Assembly (NCBI GenBank): GCA_018398765.1 | Contig: JAHBMJ010002597.1 | Location: 1-14,498 of the forward strand | DNA length: 14,498 bases | Source of the DNA: Chromera velia | Taxonomy: Eukaryota; Sar; Chromeraceae | Reading direction: 5' to 3' | Position numbers and translations under genes: made by a program | Notes under the pieces: model-generated | Seen by the model: only the letters and a program-made list of their open reading frames with translations | The model's database searches: none | What the model was told of the DNA's origin: nothing | Shown here: positions 6,901 through 14,416 of the stretch, one piece after another | Numbering within the stretch: position 1 is the first letter of the stretch | How the letters are laid out: each line of letters opens with the position of its first letter

Positions 6901-8995
6901 ATTTACTCACTCGTCCCATCGTTGACTGCCTGTCTGTCTGCAGAGAGCACGCGCCGTCGATCATCTTCATGGACGAGGTAGACTCCATCGGCAGTCAGAG
7001 GCAGGAGGGGGAGAAGGGGGGGGACTCTGAGGTGCAGAGGACGATGCTGGAACTCCTGAACCAACTGGACGGATTCGAGTCTACTCAGAACATTAAGGTA
7101 GATGGGTGGGTGCATGGGTGGTTGCTTCCGTCCGCCCGTTTTGGGGCAGGAGAAGGGGGGTGATTTGTGTGTCTTTCTATCTGCATTCCCTCCGTCTCTC
7201 CCTCCCTCGGTGTATGTGTGTGTGTGCATGTGTGTGTGTGCATGTGTGTGTGTGCGTGTGTGTGTGCGTGTGTGTGCGTGTGTGTGTGTGTGTGTGTTTG
7301 TGTGTGTGCCTATCGCTCGATGAGGTTTTTCGTTCGGTGCACGTGTACGTGCTCCCCCGCCTACCTGCCTGCTTGCCTGTTCCTTAATACATACACACAC
7401 ACACACACACACACACATGCACACAAAACGGCACGCAGTGAGAAAGAGAGTGCGTCAGTGTGTCGTGTATGTGCGTCCGGTCTGAGAGGGAAAATTGGAA
7501 TGAGCCAGAAGGCGAGGTGGAGGAGGACAATTACCCACCTGATGTCTTGAAACCTGTGTCTGCAAACAAGAGAGAGAAAGTCTGCTGCATCGGCTGTGGT
7601 CCCCCCGTTCCCCCCCCATGGGAAAAAAAGAGAGTGCATGACGACGCGTGAAATGTGAAATAAAAAAGGTCGATGGGTTAGAAAGAGCAGAAAAAAACAA
7701 AAGTCCATTTCTCGTGCGTCTTCCGTTCATGACTTCCAAGCTCACACCTTTCCGTGTCTCCTTCTTTGTTTTTCTTTTCTTTCTTTTCCTCACGCATGCT
7801 CGCATGTCTACCTGCCTGCCTGCCTGCCTGCAGGTGATCATGGCTACGAACCGCATTGACATTCTCGACGATGCGCTCCTCCGCCCGGGGCGCATCGACA
7901 GGAAAATTGAATTTCCGAACCCTGGCGAAGAGGTCAGTCAGTCAGTCAGTGGATGGGTGGGTGGGTGAGTGGGGCGGTCACTTTTTCAAGTAACTACTGG
8001 AGTAAGGCGAGGGTTTGAGTCAGCATGCATCCCCATGGCCCGATGATGATGCATGACGTCCATTCATTCATGTGCAACGAGTGAATACTTCGCTGCATCG
8101 TTTTCGCTGCCTCCCTGCCTGCCTGCCTGCCTGACTGACTGACTGACTGACGACTTAAGGAGAAGGAAAGAAAAAAATCCCGAGAAGGAATCAAGAAAGT
8201 TGAAAGAATTTATTTGAAGAAGCATTCCGTTGAGAGAGAGAGACTCTTTTGAAGGGAGGGCGTTGAAGTCCAACGAGAGTCGGTCACGGGGGAATGGATG
8301 GATGAATGAATGTTATTGGGTCCTCTTCTCTCCGTCCTCTCTCCTTGCTTGCTTACTTGATTCCTTCCTCCTCCCTCCCTTCCCTCCTTCCTCCCTCGCT
8401 CCCTGAGTCCGTTCTTTGACTCCTTCTTGTATGCGCCTGCAGGCACGTCTGGAGATTCTGAGGATCCATTCCCGTAAAATGAACCTGATGCGGGGAATCG
8501 ACTTGCGGAAAATCGCCTCGCTCATGCATGGGAGCTCTGGGGCAGAGAACAAGGTATGCTTCGCTGCCTTCCGCCCGGTGTATCTATCTGCCTGCCCACC
8601 TTGAGACCAGTCGTTTTCCTCTTTTTTCTTCTGCTCTTGACCAATCGGATGCTTTGCTGACGAGCTTCTTCTCTTCCCATCTCCCTGCAACACGAATGTC
8701 CCTCCCGCAGTTAATTGGGTCCTGCAAAAGAGGACTTCGATTGTCTCTCCCTGTCGCCGGTTACCGTTTCCGTGTTTGCCCGTCTCCGTATTGATTCGTG
8801 TGTGTCTTACTTGTGTGTGCCTGCCTGGTTGCTTGCTCACATCCTCACCTGCAGGCTGTGTGCACGGAGGCCGGAATGTTTGCACTCCGAGAGCGGCGCG
8901 TCCACGTGACTCAAGAGGACTTCGAGATGGCAGTCGCGAAGGTGATGAAGAAGGATGCAGATAAGAACATGTCTCTGAAGAAACTGTGGAAGTAA
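1673..8995 (+). CDS. RPT6: 26S proteasome regulatory subunit 8 (AAA-ATPase Rpt6), complete, 11 exons
   Basis: Rpt6 is one of six ATPases in the base of the 19S particle; it unfolds ubiquitinated substrates and feeds them to the 20S core. Exons: 1673-1826, 2665-2762, 3368-3441, 3989-4097, 4798-4927, 5776-5844, 6372-6441, 6944-7097, 7834-7932, 8443-8553, 8855-8995. All junctions are GT-AG and all phases match. The sum is 1209 bases, 402 residues plus TAA; the human protein has 406. Domains: N-terminal coiled coil about 12-60, OB fold about 65-125, AAA module about 150-390. Motifs: Walker A GPPGTGKT at 186-193 (Lys192), Walker B IIFMDE at 241-246, sensor-1 Asn292 in ATNRID, arginine fingers in RPGR 303-306, C-terminus KKLWK. 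The start ATG has A at -3 and G at +4; an upstream in-frame GTG at 1664 is not preferred. Intron 5 splits the Walker A motif at Gly189. Oddity: Asn355 in SGAENK, where the family has Val or Leu. Nine of ten acceptors read TGCAG. Confidence 0.97.
2090..2345 (+). repeat. Long pyrimidine-rich tract in RPT6 intron 1
   Basis: About 250 bases are almost entirely C and T on the transcribed-sense strand, with CCTT/CCCT units and C runs of up to ten. It lies about 320 bases upstream of the intron 1 acceptor, so it is far longer than and distant from an ordinary polypyrimidine tract. The apparent open frames across it (proline/serine on plus, glycine/arginine/lysine on minus) are products of low complexity and are not genes. 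Confidence 0.8.
2591..2640. repeat. Right arm of the perfect 50-bp inverted repeat, in RPT6 intron 1
   Basis: This is the exact reverse complement of bases 1-50, comprising a 27-base TG run at 2593-2619 and the unique sequence 2620-2640. It ends 24 bases before exon 2 of RPT6. The other arm begins at the donor of the minus-strand WW exon, so both arms lie at intron edges. Confidence 0.9.
2871..3070 (+). repeat. Four exact-period 50-bp tandem copies in RPT6 intron 2
   Basis: Copies are 2871-2920, 2921-2970, 2971-3020 and 3021-3070. Each begins with TTTCCATTTTTG near its start and ends GGGCGAGAGAGG. Copies 1 and 2 share CCAGAAG, copies 3 and 4 share CCGGAAG, and copy 2 alone starts with T instead of G. 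The pairing suggests stepwise duplication. The unit is not a multiple of three and lies wholly within intron 2 (2763-3367). Purine-rich sequence with A and AAG runs follows to about 3210. Confidence 0.95.
3442..3458 (+). promoter_or_regulatory. G-quadruplex motif overlapping the RPT6 intron 3 donor
   Basis: Directly after exon 3 ends at 3441, the intron reads GTGGGTGGGTGGGCGGG. The four GGG runs are at 3444-3446, 3448-3450, 3452-3454 and 3456-3458, with one-base loops. This is the most stable class of predicted quadruplex. It is on the sense strand, so it would be present in the pre-mRNA at the 5' splice site. Formation and effect are inferred. Confidence 0.7.
3887..3970 (+). repeat. Compound microsatellite (CT)n-(GT)n-(GA)n at the end of RPT6 intron 3
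   Basis: A CT run (about 3887-3920) is followed by an interrupted GT run (about 3921-3959) and a short GA run. This block immediately precedes the exon 4 acceptor (AG at 3987-3988). The CT part could serve as an extended polypyrimidine tract. Confidence 0.85.
7209..7310 (+). repeat. (GT)n microsatellite in RPT6 intron 8
   Basis: About 100 bases of GT units interrupted by GC and AT steps lie in intron 8 (7098-7833). A CA run on the same strand follows at about 7388-7416 and could pair with it in the transcript. Cysteine/valine open frames here are artefacts of the repeat. Confidence 0.9.
7388..7416 (+). repeat. (CA)n microsatellite in RPT6 intron 8
   Basis: A nearly pure CA run about 80 bases downstream of the long GT run. 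The two are complementary in the transcript. Confidence 0.9.
7933..7950 (+). repeat. (GTCA)n tetranucleotide repeat starting at the RPT6 intron 9 donor
   Basis: Intron 9 begins GTCAGTCAGTCAGTCAGT, so the donor GT is the first unit of the repeat. Intron 6 starts the same way at 5845. The complement, a TGAC repeat, occurs within intron 9 at about 8131-8152. After the repeat comes a G-rich stretch, 7955-7974, with GGG runs at 7955, 7959, 7963 and 7971. Confidence 0.85.
8111..8152 (+). repeat. (CTGC)n-(TGAC)n repeat inside RPT6 intron 9
   Basis: CTGC units run from about 8111 to 8130, then TGAC units to about 8152. The first part resembles the CTGC repeats that precede real acceptors in this gene. 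The second is the reverse complement of the GTCA repeat at the intron 9 donor about 180 bases upstream. Confidence 0.85.
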
Positions 8996-9240
8996 AAGTG
9001 TGCAAAGGAAGGCAGAATGAAAGTTCGAAGGACCAGAGACGGACGAAGAGAAAAGAAGGGCCAAGCTTTGGTGTGAGAGGGAGGGGGGGACACGGGCGGG
9101 GATGGGAGATATTTGGACAAGTTCGTTTGCTCTTGTGCCCTCAGTTCTCACGACGATCCAGAGTTTACCTCCCATGACATTCATCCGTCCATTCGCTGAT
9201 GGATCTAGCGGAGGCCCTCTTTCAGCGTCTAAATTAAACG
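8996..9240 (+). other. RPT6 3' untranslated and flanking region
   Basis: After the TAA at 8993-8995 the base composition stays like that of the gene until about 9240, with no further conserved frame. An ATTAAA word at 9233-9238 could be a weak polyadenylation signal. The true cleavage site cannot be read from sequence alone. Confidence 0.4.
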
Positions 9241-10208
9241 TATGGCGCAACTTTTTCCTTTCTTCTCTTCATTAGGGATTGATCAACCAGGAGTGGACCA
9301 AGTTGGCAAGTTCCGACCAACACGAAGCGATGGTCTCGATCCATACATAGTTTTGTTATGAAAGTCTACTCTCGTCCGATCTCGCCGACCATCTAGGCAG
9401 ACTGGGCGACCATGCATTCTGCTGATTAAACAGGAATTTGATGTCTCCTTTAACGCTTCGTTATTTTTTTCTTTAGTACCAGTGGTTTACAGTGGTTAAA
9501 GCCGGTTAGGCACCACTTCGGCTCTGCCAGTGTTTCTAGCTATGTTTAACCGATCTAGCCCTAGATCTAGCCACCCATGCTTACCGTGTGTGACATGTGC
9601 TTTACTAGCTAACCTGAAATTACCTGAAATAACATAAATTTCCACACATTAAGTTTTATACATCTAATAAAGCTTCATAATTAAGAATCATAAACACTGC
9701 TAATTTGAGTTTTTATAAGTTCTTAACTTTATAGATCGTGAGAAATACTGAGAGAAATTAAGAGAAATAAGCCAAAATTAAAAGCTGCCAAACTTGCGGC
9801 CAAAGTTTGTAAAATTTACTAAATGGAATGGATTCTTCGGTAAGTGAATTCCACTAAAACCGACAAAATTCTACTAAATTCCAATGGTAAATTTAACCCA
9901 GTTTTGTATGGCGAGGCCCAGTAACAGACCTTAGGATAACTTACTGCTAACTTAGAACATCAATCAATTAGTCAATCAATCAATCAATCAAAACATATTA
10001 ATTCTATCCCAGATTCTATTCTATTGTGATTAAAGCGTTGACTACTATATACATAGATTAACCGAGTTTAATGATCATTTCTTTTTGTCTTCAAATTCCT
10101 TGGGTTTCAATAAGCCATATTAAATTAGACTTTGGATTAGACTTACCGCGGAAGTTAAAGTGAGACAAAAAAATAACATCTGAGTTAACTTTGATTTTTC
10201 CGGTTTTA
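9241..10208. other. AT-rich island between the two convergent genes, no gene seen
   Basis: About 970 bases are visibly richer in A and T than the rest of the window and lack the CA/GT/CT microsatellites found elsewhere. Contents: a doubled GATCTAGCC word near 9551-9573, paired AGTGGTT words at 9481-9500, an AATAAA at 9666-9671, a short (AATC)n repeat near 9961-9990, and on the minus strand an ATTAAA at 10072-10067, about 140 bases past the KH gene stop. No terminal inverted repeats, transposase or long frame were seen. It may be intergenic spacer with the 3' ends of both genes, or an old decayed insertion. Confidence 0.6.
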
Positions 10209-10619
10209 TCAGTTTTGGGAATGCTGAAAATGTGCGAGCCCCCCCCTCCCTTTTCCTCCCAGGCTCCCGCCGGCGCCCCCCCCCCTACTCCAGTCTTCAA
10301 TCATCCTCTCGATCTTCCTCCGGGCAGATTCCACAACTCGAGGGTCCTCAGCGGAAATCAGAACGATACCATCTGCACACACACACATACACACACACAC
10401 ACACACACACGCACACACAGAGGGAGAGAGAGCGCAGAGGGACGCCCACGAGCATGGACGCTTACACTGCTCTTTCTCTGTCTCTCTCTCCATCTGTGTG
10501 TCTGCCAACGCAAGAAGAAACAAAAAAAATGAGGCGCTCCGAAACAAAGGGGAGGCCAAGGTCGAATCACAATGAATCCTCGATCTCTTTCTAATTGATT
10601 CGCTCTCCCTCTCTCTGTG

Positions 10620-10660
<41 letters not shown>

Positions 10661-10950
10661 TGTGTCAGCTATGCCCTCGTTCTCCCGTGTTTGCCTGCCA
10701 CGCCCACCTGCAACCTCGACGTCTGCTCCGGTCTCTTCCTGGAGTCTTCGGACGTTGTCACCACTGCGCATCGAGAGGGAGGCACACGGACGCAGAAACG
10801 ATGAAAAATGCAAATGGGGACAGACCGAGAGACCACGAGAGCGACACAGACATTCACTCACTCACGGAGGCACGCACATCTCTCTCTCTCTCTCGCTCGC
10901 TCGCTCGTTCGCTCTCTCTCTCTCTCACACTCACACACACACACACACAA

Positions 10951-10985
<35 letters not shown>

Positions 10986-12417
10986 GTCGGGGGTGGGGGC
11001 TGGGAAGGGAGGGAGAGGGGGGCATTGCTCTAAGATACACACAAAAGACGCATCTGACACCTTGTGTCTTGGTCCGATTCTGGCAAGCAGGCCGGGCACC
11101 CTTCGTTTCTCTGGATGCATGAATAAAAGAAAGGGAGAGGCGAAAGTCGAGCGTCTTGTTTTCCAGACAGGCAGGAATATTCTCTTGACGAGTACGAGAG
11201 AGAGAGAGAGAGAGAGAGGCGTCTCTCTTCTTCTGGTGCCTTCTTCACTCCCTTCTCCCCCCCCTTCGCCCCTTCCTGCGAGCTTCAAAAAGAACTGGTA
11301 TTTAGCGACAGCCGAGTGACTCTCTCTCTCTCACACATATACATATTAAACACAGAGACACGCGCGCGCGCCCACACATGTATACACACATACGAGCGGG
11401 AGGGGGAAAGAGAGAAAGAGAGAGAACCGGGTGGAGAGGAAAGAGAAGAGAACCAACAGGAAGATGAGAAGCACAAACAAAGCGCACGCAGCGACTTTGC
11501 CCTCCCCCCCCCCGGACAGGACGAGCCCCTCCTCGTTCTTGCGTTCTGGCGAACATGGCTCCTTTCTGCTTCTGGTTGTTTGTGTCTTTTGTTGAAAGCC
11601 GACCGTCAGATCCATCCAACATCCATGAATCAATGTGCAAGCTTGTCCTTGTGTTCATGTGTTGACTCTCTCTGCCTGACAAGAAGGGTGTACGTCCGCG
11701 GCAGTTGAGTGCAAAGGATCTTCGTCTCTTTCAAAACAGTTGTGCCGCTGTGTTTTCTGCATGTTGACCGTAGCTGCCGTCTTTGACTAATCTACAGATT
11801 GAGACCAAAACAAACCGACCGCGGTCCAACGATTCTTCCTGTCATTCTGCTATCCGGAATTTCCACCTCAGCGTGAGTCTCCCTCCACCGATCGAGGTCT
11901 CCCGAGACCCTGCATGCATGCATGCGTGCAGGTGGATGCAGGGCTAAGGAAGAAAATAGCGCTGCGCGGCCATCTGTCAGGACAGAATCATCAAACGTGT
12001 AAGAGTCCGAGAAAGAATGTGTGCAGATGCATGACCATCTCAGTAGAACGAAGAGTACAGCAAAGGAGGAGTATCACAAATGTACCGCACACCCGATTAC
12101 GACCTAGGGTGAGGCACACACAAGCTTTCGCCTTCTCAGAAACACCTTCACAGACAGACCCTTACTCACCCACACGCGAACATGCTTTCTGGTACTCCCA
12201 CACATACACATACACACATACACACACGGACACACACGCACACGCGCACGATTGCACGAACACAAAAGAGCACACCACCATGCATGCATCAAGAAAGAAA
12301 GGAACCTCTCAGGATCGGTCTCCGAATTCACTCGCAGTCCCCGTCTCTCTCTCTCTCTCCCTCTTTCATTCGCTCGCGCTAATGGACGCCATTCGACACT
12401 CGCATCCTCAAATCAAT

Positions 12418-12448
<31 letters not shown>

Positions 12449-13349
12449 GAGATGTCGACCCCTTTGTTCATTCTTCGGAAAGGGAAATAACTCAATAGAT
12501 GAATGCACACCCTCATGCTGGACGCCTCCCGAGCTACACACACAGATCATATTAGATCAGATCACAACTCCTAGGGTCTCTCTCCCTCCCCTGACCTCGC
12601 AGACGCGTGCTGCAAAGCCCGAGGAAATCCACAAAGCCAGAGTGCAGGAGATGGGGAGGAGGGGCCATCTCCCGAGTGTCTGTCAAGGGAGACGGTAAGG
12701 TCTCTGCCCTGCATGCGTGCCTGCATGCATGCGGGGGGGGGAGGTTGAGGAGGAACGAATGAACTGTCAATTCTTTCTTCCTTTGCCACTCTCACTTTTT
12801 CTTTCTGTCTGTCTATCGGTTGCTCTCCGTCTCTCTCTCTCTCTCTCTGTATGTATGTGTGTGTGTGTGCTTGTGTGTGTGCTCATTCCCTCTCTCTGTG
12901 CTTGGGTGTCTGCGGTTGATTCATCTTTGGTGGAATGTGTGTTTGGAAAGGAGAGAAGCAAGAGATCGAAGCAGAACAAAAGCAAGCTGGGAGGGATGCA
13001 AACTCTCTGTGCTTGGGTGTCTGCGGTTGATTCATCTTTGGTGGAATGTGTGTTTGGAAAGGAGAGAAGCAAGAGATCGAAGCAGAACAAAAGCAAGCTG
13101 GGAGGGACGCAAACTCACAGACACAACCACAGAACGACTGACACAACTGTCAAAGTTACTCGACACGTAGAGAGAGACGATCGACCAGCAGACATATGCA
13201 TACACCTTGTGTTCTACTCTCCTGCCATCTGTGTGAATGCTGTGTTTGGTGGATAAGATGCAGGTCCTCGGATATGCAGGTTTCCTGTCCCGTCCACCTG
13301 TAACGGACGCACAAACACACACACACACACACACATACACATACACACA

Positions 13350-13389
<40 letters not shown>

Positions 13390-13509
13390 CATACACATAC
13401 ACACGCAGAGACGCACAAGTTTCCTGTCCTGTTCTCCTGCCACAAAGTCAACAGCTCGGGGGGGGATCTCGATCAGACAGCAGCGGTCGGTAAAGTAGTA
13501 CGACAGAAT

Positions 13510-13553
<44 letters not shown>

Positions 13554-14156
13554 ATACACACACATACACACACAGGTCAGAAGCGTGGGCAAGCACAGCA
13601 CGAGGACGAAAGGAAGTCCAGGCATTCATCCGAGAAGGAAGGAGCAAATCCAGGCATTCAGAGAATGGTGTGCGATGGGCAAACAAAGAGAGAGGCGTGA
13701 GTGAGCTTAGAAGAATAAATTTGATCGATGCAACCCACAACTGGCAGAGGACAGAAGGAGCTCCGCACCGGAGTGCGATCAGGGAGGAAGGACAGAAAGG
13801 CAACAGAGAGACAGTGAGTAACTTTCAGCATAGAGAGAACAAAACAGGGGAAACGGGGAGACTTTCTGTTGAACAAGGCCACCTGGCCTCTAGCGGGCGC
13901 GGTAGATAACAGCATCATGCCGGGGCCCTTGGGCGTCGTCTTGGGGCCACGGATGGGCGATTGTTCTCTCTATCTCTATCTCTATCTCGCTCCCTCCCCT
14001 ATGCATAGAGGGAGGGACCTTTTGCACTTCCCGCCGCGCCAAGGCGACCGCATGCGTGTCGCCCTCGACTTCGACTCTTGGGTTATTCGGCTGCATGCGC
14101 ACCTTGACCCTGAACTTGGCTTCGACGTGCTCCTTCAGATCCATCTCCAAATCTCT
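10209..14156 (-). CDS. Tandem KH-domain RNA-binding protein, vigilin-like, C-terminal part (5' end missing)
   Basis: Six minus-strand exons join in phase: 14156-14019, 13509-13405, 12720-12596 (or from 12708), 11909-11820, 10763-10708 and 10372-10209 (stop). All have GT donors and AG acceptors, giving about 225 residues. First comes the second half of a KH fold (FRVKVRM strand, VEVEG strand, then helix to REVQK). KH two begins CLIEIPPR, has a loop GEQD where the family has GxxG, and continues through DLTVSLDR and ALWLCGF. KH three is canonical: VEIPDSRMTGRIVGPRGDN (loop GPRG), RRLQEETGADVEVA, then GIVLISAEDP and a final helix ending ERMIEDW. A Gly-rich tail of about 25 residues follows. KH domains bind single-stranded RNA or DNA, and tandem KH arrays with short linkers recall vigilin. 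The last domain alone also resembles the KH of PNPase or RNase Y, so the family name is tentative. A donor-like GT at 10288-10287 could replace the Gly-rich tail. The gene is convergent with RPT6. Confidence 0.72.
10378..10418. repeat. (CA)n repeat, (GT)n on the transcribed strand, abutting a KH-gene acceptor
   Basis: On the minus strand this GT run leads straight into GTGCAG, the acceptor of the last KH exon (starting at 10372). No pyrimidine tract lies between. Confidence 0.85.
10622..10660. repeat. (GT)n microsatellite in the last KH-gene intron
   Basis: A GT run on plus, CA in the KH transcript, lies in intron 10373-10707. It can pair with the GT run at the acceptor of the same intron. 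Confidence 0.85.
10880..11022. repeat. Compound repeat (CT)n-(CA)n-(GA)n-(CAGA)n followed by a G-quadruplex motif
   Basis: In the intron 10764-11819 of the KH gene, CT and CTCG units (10880-10925) run into CA (10927-10949), GA and CAGA units (to about 10985). G runs follow at 10989, 10995, 11002, 11007, 11011 and 11017. The G runs are on plus, opposite to the KH transcript, so a quadruplex would form in DNA rather than in that RNA. Confidence 0.75.
11195..11218. repeat. (GA)n microsatellite
   Basis: A short GA run inside the 1056-base KH-gene intron. Further CT, CA and GA runs lie at about 11322-11345 and 11408-11425. The rest of 11023-11819 is unremarkable intron sequence with no exon I can support. 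Confidence 0.8.
11910..12595 (-). other. KH-gene intron with CA and CTGC repeats
   Basis: This 686-base intron has donor GTCAGG (12595) and acceptor CATGCATGCAG (ending 11910). It joins codon AG+G in phase. It holds an interrupted CA run (12195-12250), a CT run (12343-12362) and a plus-strand CTGC repeat (12419-12448). Both strands have moderately long open frames through it, but none shows a domain. Confidence 0.6.
12892..13113. repeat. 111-bp tandem duplication in a KH-gene intron
   Basis: Copy 1 is 12892-13002 and copy 2 is 13003-13113. I see one difference, T at 12997 against C in copy 2. The unit length is divisible by three, so frames without stops stay open through both copies and give false repeated-peptide frames. 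It sits inside intron 12721-13404. Confidence 0.95.
13314..13400. repeat. Long (CA)n microsatellite just after a KH-gene donor
   Basis: About 85 bases of CA with AT interruptions on plus, GT on the transcript strand. It begins within a few bases of the donor at 13404-13403. Confidence 0.9.
13513..13574. repeat. (CA)n microsatellite forming a KH-gene acceptor region
   Basis: On the minus strand about 60 bases of GT run directly into GTGCAG, the acceptor of the exon starting at 13509. The exon is thus flanked on both sides by GT repeats. Confidence 0.9.
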
Positions 14157-14366
14157 CTGCAGACAGGCAGGCAGGCAGGCAGGCAGGGAGTCTCTCCGGT
14201 ATTCACTCAACGGTCGGGTGCGCAGGAGCCAGAAGCCATGCAGGAAGGGGGCGAGGAAGGTGTTCCGATAAGAGCCAGATAGAGATCGAAACTGCATGCC
14301 TTTTCTTTCTCACTCATGCTGCCACAACGTCTTGATCGAGGAATCTCGTACACTTCTCCTTCATTC

Positions 14367-14416
<50 letters not shown>

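Noticed and set aside
6080-6988. 302-codon minus-strand open frame opposite RPT6 exons 7 and 8
   Set aside because: It is antisense to two conserved exons and two intron parts, with no domain; it is a shadow of the real gene.
7102-7387. Cysteine/valine-rich small proteins from several frames
   Set aside because: They are translations of GT repeats inside intron 8.
9481-9540. tRNA or tRNA-derived SINE
   Set aside because: There is only a vague A-box-like AGTGGTTAAAGCC. No proper B box or cloverleaf can be drawn.
11914-12498. 194-codon plus-strand open frame
   Set aside because: It is partly made of CA, CT and CTGC repeats, shows no domain, and overlaps a well-phased minus-strand intron.
12601-12694. 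Plus-strand exon bracketed by a good acceptor (CCTCGCAG) and donor (GTAAGG)
   Set aside because: No frame shows a recognisable domain and no plus-strand partner exons are found. The same bases encode a phase-matched KH segment on minus. Antisense transcription is not excluded.
12820-13170. Apparent protein with two 37-residue repeats
   Set aside because: It is produced by the 111-bp tandem duplication, whose length is a multiple of three; it lies in an intron and has no homology I recognise.
13220-13304. Possible extra KH-gene exon on minus reading VDGTGNLHIRGP after TTACAG
   Set aside because: It has an acceptor and a KH-like strand, but no donor keeps frame with the exon at 12720, and the flanking exons already join in phase without it.
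13890-14018. Read-through of the first KH exon to a stop at 13890, or a separate exon reading GPKTTPKGPG
   Set aside because: Splicing at 14018 to 13509 is in phase and links two halves of a KH layout. The proposed separate exon would have a purine-rich GATAGAG acceptor unlike all others here.
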